Source of the DNA: [Clostridium] leptum DSM 753
GTDB taxonomy: Bacteria; Bacillota; Clostridia; Oscillospirales; Acutalibacteraceae
Length of the DNA: 64,000 bases
Direction: 5' to 3'
NCBI GenBank assembly: GCA_000154345.1
Contig: DS480341.1
Location: forward strand, 26,124 to 90,123
The stretch's first letter is position 1; each line of letters starts with the position of its first letter. The position numbers and the translations under genes were made by a program. Below the pieces are notes generated by a model that searched no databases, had not been told where the DNA came from, and worked only from the letters and a program-made list of their open reading frames with translations. Shown here piece by piece: positions 23,956 to 31,609 of the stretch.

Positions 23956-25755
23956 CATTTCTCTGCATTTTTCTATAAGCTCCGCTACGATTTCCGCACG
24001 ATTAAAGGGTGTCATAAAATAGAAGCCATCCGCATGAGGCCTCAGGCTTTCCGCAATTTCCAAGGCGATCTCAATGCCGGTCCGCTGGGCCTCTTCCCGG
24101 CTCATCTCAGGAGAAAACCGGTTGACGTAGGCCGTGGGAATCTGAATTCCTGGAACCTCATTGTTCATATAGACCGCATTGCGGTAGCTAACCAAGGGCA
24201 TAATCCCCAAAAGCATTTTCGCCCCCATCTCTCTCGCTTCCTTCACTGTACTGATCCGGCCTTCGTCAAATACCGGCTGGGTCAGGAAAAAGACGGCGCC
24301 CGCTTTCAGCTTCTTTTCCAGGCGGGCCAATTCCGCCTTGGGATTCGCCACATTTGGATTAAATGCCCCGCCGATGGTAAAAGGGCTGTCCGCAAACACG
24401 TCCTGGTTCATCTGGCTGATCATTTCCATCAGCTTAGCGGAGGTTACGTTAAATACCGGCTTGATATAGCCCCGGTCCAGCTCCGGCACATGGTCGCCGG
24501 TTACCGCCAAAATTGTACGGATGTTCTCACACTGGGCTCCCAGGAGCATGGCCCGCAGAGCGTTGACATTCCGATCCCGACAGCAGAAATGAGGCAGCAC
24601 CTCCATCCCGGTTTCCCGCTGAAGCTTGGCTCCGCACACCACTGGATCCAGCTTGACCCGGGCCATAGGCGAATCGGAGATGGTAACGATGTCCACACCG
24701 CTGTTTTGAAGCACCCGGCAAGCTGTTAAAAGCTTATCTACCCGGCTTCCATAAGGAGGATCCAGCTCCGCCGCCATAACAAAATCTCCCTTTCGGAGCT
24801 TTTGGGCAAAACGGCTCTCCTGGGGAGCGCTTTTCTCCAAGCTTCCCACTGCTGTAACAGTGGTCGTGACGGCTGCCAAGGGCTCGCGCTTTTTCTGAAT
24901 CAAACGGCTTAAAAGCTGAAGATGCTTTGGAGTAGTGCCGCAGCAGCCGCCGATCATATCGACTCCCAGCTCGGCGATTCTCACAGCCTGATGAGAGAAA
25001 TACTCCGGAGAGGTATCGAACACCGTACGGTTTTCTTCCATCGCGGGATATCCCGCATTAGGCATCACCAGCACGGGAAGGCTCAAGTATTGCCGGCTGT
25101 AGCTTAGAAGCTCCCTGGCGAACTTTAAAATATGAGCCGGCCCGCAGCCGCAGTTTAAGCCGATTCCGTCAAACAGCTCTCTATGAGGCTTTACCTCATC
25201 TAAAAGGCGGCGCAGCGGAACGCCCAGCCGGGTAATGCCTTCAGGGGATACGGTAAAGGAAATCAAAACTTTACATTCCGGTTTCTTTTTCTTTAAATAA
25301 TCCGCTATCTGGTCAAATGGAGAAAGCTCTGTCAGCGTCTCAAACAGAAACACTTCCGCCCCCTCGGACAAAAAGGCATCCGCGATTGCCAGATATTCCG
25401 GAAGCAAATCCGTTTCCTCGTCTCCGCGGGGATAAATCGCAGTCATATCCGCCGCCGCAACAGCCTGGCAGCCAGCGGCTTCCTTCGCCAGACGGTAGCC
25501 GGCTCTCACGATTTCCAGTACATCCGCCAGCGGGCGTCCCAGGCTTTTGGTATTTGCCGAAAAGGTATTCGTTCTCAAAAATTGAGCGCCCGCCTTTACA
25601 TACTCCCGGTGAATCTCAGAAATAAGCTCTGGCCGGGATATATTCGCCCACTCGCATTCATGGATAGAGAACCCAGTCTTTTGAGTAAAATAGGTTCCCA
25701 TAGCGCCATCGGTGATTACCGGCCGTTTTTGTTTCAGCAAAGTGTCAAGATTCAT
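23953..25755 (-). CDS. Bifunctional homocysteine S-methyltransferase / methylenetetrahydrofolate reductase
   Basis: The 600-residue fusion resembles Bacillus YitJ. Residues 1-300 form a cobalamin-type homocysteine methyltransferase domain with the zinc ligands in GLNCGCG (199-205) and GGCCGT (269-274). Residues about 315-600 form a methylenetetrahydrofolate reductase barrel that reduces methylene-THF to methyl-THF with FAD. The fusion can thus make and use methyl groups on homocysteine, although it has no cobalamin-binding module and so probably works with a separate MetH part. GGAG precedes the ATG by eight bases. The 140-base leader is highly structured (25775-25876). The gene is monocistronic. 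Confidence 0.92.
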   Translation of the reverse strand: MNLDTLLKQKRPVITDGAMGTYFTQKTGFSIHECEWANISRPELISEIHREYVKAGAQFLRTNTFSANTKSLGRPLADVLEIVRAGYRLAKEAAGCQAVAAADMTAIYPRGDEETDLLPEYLAIADAFLSEGAEVFLFETLTELSPFDQIADYLKKKKPECKVLISFTVSPEGITRLGVPLRRLLDEVKPHRELFDGIGLNCGCGPAHILKFARELLSYSRQYLSLPVLVMPNAGYPAMEENRTVFDTSPEYFSHQAVRIAELGVDMIGGCCGTTPKHLQLLSRLIQKKREPLAAVTTTVTAVGSLEKSAPQESRFAQKLRKGDFVMAAELDPPYGSRVDKLLTACRVLQNSGVDIVTISDSPMARVKLDPVVCGAKLQRETGMEVLPHFCCRDRNVNALRAMLLGAQCENIRTILAVTGDHVPELDRGYIKPVFNVTSAKLMEMISQMNQDVFADSPFTIGGAFNPNVANPKAELARLEKKLKAGAVFFLTQPVFDEGRISTVKEAREMGAKMLLGIMPLVSYRNAVYMNNEVPGIQIPTAYVNRFSPEMSREEAQRTGIEIALEIAESLRPHADGFYFMTPFNRAEIVAELIEKCREM

Positions 25756-25774
25756 AGTTGGCTCTCCTAGCTTT

Positions 25775-25876
25775 GGGATAATATCTTTCGTATACTGTGT
25801 TCGCCAAGCGTCCCCCTCGCCGCCTTCTCAGTCACGCTCGGCGGCCTGGCGTCTATTTTCATGAAAGCCTTATCCC
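25775..25876 (-). ncRNA. Structured leader RNA, candidate cis-regulatory element of the MTHFR gene
   Basis: Four nested pairings are visible: GGGATAA (25775-25781) with TTATCCC (25870-25876), CTTTC (25785-25789) with GAAAG (25863-25867), CGCCA (25802-25806) with TGGCG (25847-25851), and GCCGCC (25819-25824) with GGCGGC (25840-25845). AGCGT (25807-25811) and ACGCT (25834-25838) could pair across the last stem as a pseudoknot or as an alternative fold. The element lies between an extended -10 promoter and the gene start. I could not match it to the S-box or another riboswitch class that I know. Confidence 0.5.
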
Positions 25877-25900
25877 ACTATCGTTATTAAGTGTTCCTAT

Positions 25901-25909
25901 TATACCATA
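25901..25909 (-). promoter_or_regulatory. Extended -10 promoter of the MTHFR gene
   Basis: On the minus strand the sequence reads TGGTATAAT, an extended TGn motif joined to a perfect -10. No good -35 is present, as is usual for this promoter type. Transcription would begin about 140 bases before the coding start, just upstream of the structured leader. Confidence 0.5.
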
Positions 25910-25944
25910 AAAAGTCAACTCAGGAGGAAAAATCTTTTTTTCTG

Positions 25945-25974
25945 GAATTTTTATCCTAATTCGGGGCAACAATA
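25945..25974 (+). promoter_or_regulatory. Possible forespore (sigma-G type) promoter of the spoVAF-like gene
   Basis: GAATT (25945-25949), 18 bases, AACAATA (25968-25974). It resembles the sigma-G/sigma-F pattern (GAATA-like -35, CATAATA-like -10) with 5 of 7 at -10, and fits the germination-related gene 20 bases downstream. Confidence 0.35.
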
Positions 25975-25995
25975 CCTTCGTAAAGGGGTGTTGTT

Positions 25996-27402
25996 ATGCC
26001 GATTGCAAAGAAGATAGACGAAACCATCGCCATGCTGAAAAAAAGGCTGCGGGCAGAGGAAAGCTTTGACCTAATCTACCGAACCATGACCATCGGCGGA
26101 AAAGGCGCCTGCTTGTTCTTTATCGACGGCTTGGTAAAGGATGAGGTCATGGAAAAAATCATGGAGTTCTTTTACAGCGCTAAGCCTGAAGACGTTACCG
26201 ACGCTCACTCGTTTGTAAAAAGCAGCGTACCGTACATCGAGGTCGCCCTTTCCGACGACGAAGGCCTGATCTGCACCAACATTCTTTCCGGAATTTTGGT
26301 GTTAGTGGTAGACGGCTTTGACAAGGCAATTTCCATCGACGTAAGGACTTATCCGCAGCGCGACAGCAGCGAGCCCGACCGGGACAAGGTGATCGTCGGC
26401 TCCCGGGATGGGTTTGTGGAAACCCTGGTAGCGAACACAGCTTTGATTCGCCGGAGGATTCGGAATCCCAGCCTGACCATGAAAATTCTTTCCGTGGGAA
26501 GTCTTTCCAAAACCGACGTAGTGCTGTGCTACATGGATGACCACGTAGACCATGCCTTGCTGAATAAGCTCTTGAAAAAAATCCAGGACGCGCCGGTGGA
26601 ATCCTTGACTATGAACCAGCAGAGCTTGATGGAGGCCATGCATCGAACCCGCTGGTATAACCCGTTTCCTAAGTTTAAATATACCGAGCGTCCGGATACT
26701 GCCGCCGCCTCGGTTTTGGAGGGAAACATCGTCATTCTGGTGGACAACTCCCCTTCAGCCGTGATCGTTCCCACCAGCATTTTCGATATCATCGAGGAGG
26801 CTGACGACTACTACTTTCCTCCAATCACGGGCACCTATCTGAGGCTTTCCCGATATCTGATCTCCCTGTTTACTCTGGTGGTCACGCCGTTGTGGCTTCT
26901 GGCACTTCAGAACCCCCAATGGGTTCCCGAGCTGTTCCAGTTTACCGTCCAAATTGAGGAACCTGTCTATATTCCAATCTTCTGGCAGCTAATCCTGCTG
27001 GAAATCGCCATCGATGGCCTGCGGCTGGCCTCCTTAAACACACCCAGCAGCCTCACCACCGCACTGAGCGTAATCGCCGGTATTGTGCTCAGCGACTTCG
27101 CGGTAAAATCCGGCTGGTTCAACATGCAGTCCCTGCTGTATATGGCCTTTGTGTCAATCGCCAATTATTCCCAGCCCAGCTATGAGCTTGGCTATGCCCT
27201 GAAATTTCTCCGGGTTCTTCTGCTGGTTTTAACCCTCCTGTTTAATCTGTGGGGCTTTCTCGCCGGTTTGGTCCTGATCTTTATCCTGATGATCCTCAAT
27301 AAAACGATCAGCGGAAAAAGCTATCTATATCCCTTGATTCCCTTTAACGGCAAGGAACTGAAAAAGAAGCTGATCCGCACCCGTCTTCACGTAAAATATT
27401 AA
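25996..27402 (+). CDS. spoVAF: SpoVAF / GerA family spore membrane protein
   Basis: The 468-residue protein has a soluble N-terminal half and about five membrane segments in the C-terminal third (roughly 285-440). It belongs to the GerA germinant-receptor A-subunit family, and several stretches (VIVGSRDGFVETLV, NTALIRRRIR, WYNPFPKFKYTERPDTAA) resemble Bacillus SpoVAF more than GerAA. SpoVAF associates with the FigP partner in spores and boosts germination. No spoVA operon or figP-like gene is adjacent, so it stands alone here. AAAGGGGTG precedes the ATG by 7 bases. A general GerA-family label is safe; the SpoVAF name is likely. Confidence 0.82.
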   Translation: MPIAKKIDETIAMLKKRLRAEESFDLIYRTMTIGGKGACLFFIDGLVKDEVMEKIMEFFYSAKPEDVTDAHSFVKSSVPYIEVALSDDEGLICTNILSGILVLVVDGFDKAISIDVRTYPQRDSSEPDRDKVIVGSRDGFVETLVANTALIRRRIRNPSLTMKILSVGSLSKTDVVLCYMDDHVDHALLNKLLKKIQDAPVESLTMNQQSLMEAMHRTRWYNPFPKFKYTERPDTAAASVLEGNIVILVDNSPSAVIVPTSIFDIIEEADDYYFPPITGTYLRLSRYLISLFTLVVTPLWLLALQNPQWVPELFQFTVQIEEPVYIPIFWQLILLEIAIDGLRLASLNTPSSLTTALSVIAGIVLSDFAVKSGWFNMQSLLYMAFVSIANYSQPSYELGYALKFLRVLLLVLTLLFNLWGFLAGLVLIFILMILNKTISGKSYLYPLIPFNGKELKKKLIRTRLHVKY

Positions 27403-27813
27403 ACCGCTTGTCTCAAAATGTTCCAGCGCGGGCCGTCATCGAATACTCTCTTAAGGGACAAGGGAGAAAAGCAGGCTAAAAATTTTACAGCAAAATTAAA
27501 AAAGCTGAGTAAAATGCTGGATTGCATTTTACTCAGCTTTTTTTGAGCGGAAAACCGGCAGACGCGCGGTGGCGGCGCCCCGCAGACGGCTTTTATTCAA
27601 AGCAGGGAGCGAAGCGCGGCTGCCGGGAGCTTTCTATCCGTGACAAAAAAGCGCTCCCGACAGCGAACAGCCACACGTTTACGAGAGGCAGAGCGGTCAG
27701 CACAAAAATTCAAGCACCTCCTGAATTGCGGTCCGGCAATGGATATTAAGGCCGGCACAATCCGTCCTTGACGATGGTTGTTTCTTAGTCGCTTTTGAGG
27801 GGAAATCCTGCTT
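27403..27813. other. Convergent intergenic region
   Basis: These 411 bases between spoVAF and the minus-strand YdcF gene hold one strong terminator at 27501-27546. A 75-codon frame at 27522-27749 starts inside that hairpin and has a random composition, so I do not treat it as a gene. Confidence 0.6.
27501..27546 (+). terminator. Strong terminator downstream of spoVAF
   Basis: Seventeen perfect base pairs (27501-27517 with 27524-27540), a six-base TGGATT loop and a T run to 27544. It lies about 100 bases after the stop codon. Confidence 0.9.
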
Positions 27814-28620
27814 CTAAAAGCGCCGCGGATCGGCAGAGGCGTATAATGGATTCGCTTCCCGCACCATTCCCGGATATTCCCTTTTCAGTTGGGTAAAAGC
27901 CGTCTCCACTTCCTCTGGGATCTCTACATGGGCGATATAGCCCTTTCCGGACGGCCCATAGCCCTCAGGAGTATCGGACAGGCGGGAGATTTCCCCCATC
28001 AACAGGGTTAGATACCGTTCCATCGGCCACATGCCCCAGATCTCCCGGTCAAAAGCCAGCTTGGAATCCCTTTCGACCACCTTAGCCTGATAAGCGGCGT
28101 AGTTTATGATTGCTATCTCTTCTCCCGCGTACTTTCTTAAGGTGGCATCCATCCGCCGCTGCATGGCAGCATCCTGGGTTAAAATAATTCTCTGATATGG
28201 CACACGGCTGCTTTTCAGCAGTTTTAGCAGATAAGTAATGTTATTGCCGCAGTTGGTGGATTCACGCTCCAGAAGGTCAGCCTTTCTTCCATATCGGTAT
28301 TCCAAATAAGCCTGGAAAATCTCCGCCTCCGGCCGCCCAGCGGTTTGGATCTCGGGAACCTCCCGGCCCATCGCCTGCCGTAGATCCTCTGTCGTATGTC
28401 CGGCGCCCCCCACGATCACATATTTTTTAGCAGCCTGATTTTTCATCGACTCAGCAAGTACATTGCCGCCGCATAAAATGCTCCCTCCAAAAAGAACCAT
28501 CACATCGGCTTGCCGAAAGCCGTATTTTTGTTCCAATGCATCTTTTGTCAGCGTGGGAACGTCTCTAACACCGCAAAACGCGCCTAAGGTGTTGATCCAT
28601 TCTACCGTATTCCCCTTCAT
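27814..28620 (-). CDS. YdcF/DUF218 family protein
   Basis: The 268-residue product resembles E. coli YdcF, a DUF218 protein of Rossmann-like fold that binds S-adenosylmethionine. Key features are VLFGGSILCGGN near residue 43, the VGGAGHTTEDL stretch near 70, ESTNCGNNI (family E-x-x-x-x-T/N-x-x-N) near 120, and ILTQDAAMQRRM in the C-terminal half. No membrane segment is present, unlike SanA/ElyC members, so it is cytosolic. The ATG at 28620 has AAAGGA eight bases upstream; a GTG directly before it is also possible. Its role is unknown. It is a single gene on the minus strand, divergent from queH. Confidence 0.82.
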   Translation of the reverse strand: MKGNTVEWINTLGAFCGVRDVPTLTKDALEQKYGFRQADVMVLFGGSILCGGNVLAESMKNQAAKKYVIVGGAGHTTEDLRQAMGREVPEIQTAGRPEAEIFQAYLEYRYGRKADLLERESTNCGNNITYLLKLLKSSRVPYQRIILTQDAAMQRRMDATLRKYAGEEIAIINYAAYQAKVVERDSKLAFDREIWGMWPMERYLTLLMGEISRLSDTPEGYGPSGKGYIAHVEIPEEVETAFTQLKREYPGMVREANPLYASADPRRF

Positions 28621-28811
28621 CACCGTGTTCCTTTCCTGTGATTCTTAAAGTTTTCGCAGCTTCGCCTTTTTATCGTAGCACAAAACTTTTTGGGAGGCAA
28701 TCCTTTTCCTTGCCTGTGAGACAGCTGATCTTTTTCTACGCTTTTTTACTGCCTTTTAAATATTTTTGATTTGTGGTAAAATAAAACAAAGTCTAAAGGC
28801 AGGCGAAAGCT

Positions 28812-29453
28812 ATGAAAGAAAACTATGAACGGTGGATGAACCGGGAAATACAGCGTTTCCAGGCGCGTGGGGAAGTCCCCCGCCTGCTGCTGCACAGCTG
28901 CTGCGCTCCTTGCAGCAGCGCAGTGCTGGAAAGCGTCTTCCGGTATTTCGAAATTACCATCTTTTATTACAACCCCAATATATTCCCCAAAGAAGAATAT
29001 CTCCACAGGGTGCAGGAGCAAAAGCGGTTTTTAGCGCAGTTTCCTCCCGCCTCCTCGGTTACTTTTTTAGAGGGGGATTATCAGCCGGAACGGTTCTTTC
29101 AGCTTGCACAGGGACTGGAACAGGAACCGGAAGGCGGCGAAAGATGCGCCCGCTGCTACGAGCTGCGGCTGCGCCGCACCGCCGAGCTGGCCAGAGAGCT
29201 AGGTTTTTCGTATTTTACCACAACGCTGTCTATCAGCCCTTATAAGGACGCAGAAAAGCTTAACGCCATTGGCAGGAAGCTCTCTGAGGAATACGAGGTT
29301 TCTTACCTATATTCTGATTTTAAAAAGAAGGACCGCTATAAGCGTTCCATCGCGCTTTCCAGGGAATATGGGCTGTACCGGCAGGAGTTTTGCGGCTGCC
29401 CCTTTTCCCGGGAAGAAGCCCTGCGGAGAAAGCAGGAGCAGGGAAACCGGTAG
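28812..29453 (+). CDS. queH: Epoxyqueuosine reductase QueH
   Basis: The 213-residue enzyme performs the last step of queuosine synthesis in tRNA, reducing epoxyqueuosine, and is the non-orthologous replacement of QueG. The diagnostic cysteines are all present: SCCAPC (C30, C31, C34), ERCARC (C112, C115) and FCGCPF (C194, C196); they hold an iron-sulfur cluster and a second metal. The family's FYYNPNIFP stretch is at 51-59. The ATG is preceded by AGGCGAAAGCT, a weak ribosome binding site. No other queuosine gene is in the window, so precursor may come from salvage or from genes elsewhere. Confidence 0.93.
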   Translation: MKENYERWMNREIQRFQARGEVPRLLLHSCCAPCSSAVLESVFRYFEITIFYYNPNIFPKEEYLHRVQEQKRFLAQFPPASSVTFLEGDYQPERFFQLAQGLEQEPEGGERCARCYELRLRRTAELARELGFSYFTTTLSISPYKDAEKLNAIGRKLSEEYEVSYLYSDFKKKDRYKRSIALSREYGLYRQEFCGCPFSREEALRRKQEQGNR

Positions 29454-29502
29454 CTTGAGGTTTTCACCAACAAACCAAGAATTGCAAAGCAAGCCATAAA
29501 AA

Positions 29503-29552
29503 TCAGATGAAAGCGGCCGGCTGGACAAATCCAGCCGGCCGCTTTCATCTGA
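29503..29552. repeat. Perfect 23-bp inverted repeat between convergent genes
   Basis: Bases 29503-29525 pair without mismatch with 29530-29552, leaving a CAAA loop. It lies between queH and the DUF6054 gene. Neither side has a T run longer than three, so although it is placed like a terminator its form is unusual. Confidence 0.8.
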
Positions 29553-29598
29553 CTCTATATTTCCAGCCTCCATTCAATAAAGCACGGACTCTTATGCG

Positions 29599-29937
29599 TT
29601 ATATAATATAGTTTTCAACGGTCTCTCGAATGGTATCTAAAAAGGCTTCTTCACCAAAGATATTAATTTTCCAGAAAACCGCTTGGCTTCCCCCGGAGGT
29701 AATAGCGGAAAGAAAAATTCTGCCGCCGCTTTGCAAAAGAGTAAGGCTCAGGCTGACCCTGTTTCCTCCCGTAAAGCTGTATCTCTCGTACACTCTAACG
29801 GCGCAATACGCAGAGCCAGAGCAAAAATCGCTTTTTTCTTCCAGACTGGCCGAGATGCTGCCATTGATAATCTCATCCTCCAGCTGGGATAAAATCAGAC
29901 TGAAATCGCCTTGCAGCTCACATTCCAGCTTTGCCAT
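29599..29937 (-). CDS. DUF6054 family protein
   Basis: The 112-residue cytosolic protein starts MAKLECELQGDFSLILSQLE and has a repeated alternation of strand-like segments ending in IRETVENYII. I believe it fits DUF6054, small proteins of unknown role found in Firmicutes, but recall of this family is limited. The ATG at 29937 follows GGAGGTGTAGGA; the longer in-frame ATG 15 bases earlier overlaps the ribosome binding site. It is the last gene of the run trkA-trkH-small Cys-rich gene, with 39 bases between it and the small gene. Confidence 0.65.
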   Translation of the reverse strand: MAKLECELQGDFSLILSQLEDEIINGSISASLEEKSDFCSGSAYCAVRVYERYSFTGGNRVSLSLTLLQSGGRIFLSAITSGGSQAVFWKINIFGEEAFLDTIRETVENYII

Positions 29938-29976
29938 TCCTACACCTCCCATCTGACGTTTTTCAAGGATTTCCCG

Positions 29977-30138
29977 CTATTTTTGGTTGGATACATCAGA
30001 CCGTTTCTTTTTTCCCTTTTGAGCGCAATAAGGCGGATATTTGCTGTTGATCCTGTGAAATTCCTTACATTCCCCGCAATTTCCATGACGGGGACAGTTT
30101 TTCTTTTTACAAGGGCATACCATAGTCTTTTCTTCCAA
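29977..30138 (-). CDS. Small cysteine-rich protein (53 residues), putative metal-binding
   Basis: This gene falls below usual length cut-offs and was found by reading the gap after trkH. It starts at a TTG with GGGAGG seven bases upstream (30146-30151). It encodes 53 residues with cysteines in the pattern C-P-C-x4-C-x4-G-N-C-x2-C-x3-H and a further P-x-Y-C, followed by a Lys/Arg-rich tail (KGKKKR). Four to six closely spaced cysteines and two histidines suggest zinc or iron-sulfur binding. Comparable short Cys-rich proteins exist in Clostridia, but I know no function. An alternative start is the in-frame ATG at 30123. It begins 22 bases after the trkH stop, so co-transcription is likely. Confidence 0.75.
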   Translation of the reverse strand: MEEKTMVCPCKKKNCPRHGNCGECKEFHRINSKYPPYCAQKGKKKRSDVSNQK

Positions 30139-30160
30139 AGCGGTTCCTCCCGTACAGCGG

Positions 30161-31609
30161 TCAGCGTTTCCAGGCAGCGGGCACTGCCAGCATCAGCATA
30201 GGAAAGATCTCCAGCCTGCCGATGAGCATATCCAAGCTTAGTATCAGCTTACTGCCAGCGGAAAAGCACGCATAATTCCCCATCGGTCCTACCAGATCCA
30301 GACCTGGGCCAATGTTGTTTAAGCAAGCCAGCACAGCGGTTAAGCTGGTCTCCATAGAAAAATTATCGATTGCGATCAGCAGCAGGGAGGCAATCGAGAT
30401 GATCGTATAAACCGTCAAATAGTCATGGACGCCATGCACTACCTCGTCGTCCACCTTGGCGCCATCCACATGGATCGCGGAAACCGACCTGGGCCGCAGC
30501 ATTTTACGGATATTCCGCTTGGCCTCCTTAAACAGGATCAGCACCCGGATAGACTTAATCCCGCCGCCGGTACTGCCGGCGCAGGCGCCGAAAATCATCA
30601 GGATCACCAAAATAGTCTTGGAAAACATCGGCCATTGGTTGAAATCCACAGTAGCGAAACCGGTAGTCGTCATCACTGAGGACACCGTAAACGCCACGTG
30701 GTGGGCCGCTGTTCCCGGATTCCAGTCAAACTGTGGAAGGACGTTCCAGGTAATCAGAAGAATAGCCCCGATCATAGTGCCTAAATACAGGCGCAGCTCC
30801 TGATTTCTGAAAACCCGTGAAAACTGGCGCAGCAGGAGCAAATAGAAGATATTGAAATTCACACCGAAGAGGGCCATGAAAACTGTGACTACTCCTTGCT
30901 GAAAGGGGGAATAACCCGCCATGCTGTCGTTTTTAATGGCAAAGCCTCCGGTGCCCGCAGTAGCAAAGGAAGTGGTGACGCTGTCGAACAGAGGCATCCC
31001 TCCGGCCAGCAGAATCAGGATCTGCACCATGGTCAGGGCAATATAAATGCCATATAAAATTTTGGCGGTTTGATGCAGCTTTGGCGCGAGCTTTTCTACC
31101 GAAGGCCCGGGACTTTCCGCCCGTAACAGATGTACCAGGGTGCTTTTCCCTTTCATAATGGGAATAATTGCAAGCAAAAACACCAGAACTCCCATGCCTC
31201 CCAGCCAATGGGTAAAGCTGCGCCAGTACAAAAGGCTCATCGGCAAGGCTTCTACATTCTGCACCACACTGGCCCCGGTGGTGGTAAAGCCTGAAACCGT
31301 CTCAAAAATACAATCAATAAAATTTGGAATCTCCCCGCTGATCCAAAAAGGAAGCGCGCCAAAAAGAGACACGGCGATCCACGCTAATGATACGGTCAGG
31401 AAGCCATCCCGGGCATAGATTTCCTTTTTCCTTACCCGAAAGGCCGCCGAAAGCAGGCTGACGCCGCCCATGGCCAGCATAGCGAAAATAAATCCTATGA
31501 GCGAAGGATATTCCTTCTGCACGATGGCGATGACCGCTGCCGGGATCATCGTTACAGCCTCGATTCTTAAAATCTGACAGATCAGATACAGAATCATTCT
31601 GCGGTTCAT
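30161..31609 (-). CDS. trkH: Trk-type potassium uptake membrane protein TrkH/KtrB
   Basis: The 482-residue channel-like protein has the four membrane-pore-membrane repeats of the TrkH/TrkG/KtrB superfamily. Selectivity-filter-like glycines are seen in TVSGFTTTGAS, TSFATAGTGGF, MTTTGFATV and a fourth diverged copy CLNNIGPGLD near the C-terminus. It imports potassium under control of the TrkA protein encoded directly upstream, with a 4-base overlap (31606-31609). Length matches TrkH (about 480). The start shares bases with the trkA stop, so translation is probably coupled. No separate promoter is seen. Confidence 0.93.
   Translation of the reverse strand: MNRRMILYLICQILRIEAVTMIPAAVIAIVQKEYPSLIGFIFAMLAMGGVSLLSAAFRVRKKEIYARDGFLTVSLAWIAVSLFGALPFWISGEIPNFIDCIFETVSGFTTTGASVVQNVEALPMSLLYWRSFTHWLGGMGVLVFLLAIIPIMKGKSTLVHLLRAESPGPSVEKLAPKLHQTAKILYGIYIALTMVQILILLAGGMPLFDSVTTSFATAGTGGFAIKNDSMAGYSPFQQGVVTVFMALFGVNFNIFYLLLLRQFSRVFRNQELRLYLGTMIGAILLITWNVLPQFDWNPGTAAHHVAFTVSSVMTTTGFATVDFNQWPMFSKTILVILMIFGACAGSTGGGIKSIRVLILFKEAKRNIRKMLRPRSVSAIHVDGAKVDDEVVHGVHDYLTVYTIISIASLLLIAIDNFSMETSLTAVLACLNNIGPGLDLVGPMGNYACFSAGSKLILSLDMLIGRLEIFPMLMLAVPAAWKR

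Noticed and set aside
25756..25909. S-box (SAM-I) riboswitch before the MTHFR gene
   Set aside because: The typical S-box core is not present on the minus strand; the stems seen do not follow its layout.
27522..27749. 75-codon plus-strand open frame after spoVAF
   Set aside because: It starts inside the loop and stem of the terminator at 27501-27546, has no ribosome binding site and has random-looking composition.
28650..28811. preQ1 riboswitch upstream of queH
   Set aside because: No C-rich loop and A-rich tail arrangement could be found in the 160 bases upstream.
29911..30201. 96-codon plus-strand frame
   Set aside because: It is antisense to the small cysteine-rich gene and the trkH end, without a ribosome binding site; the minus-strand reading has an ordered Cys pattern.
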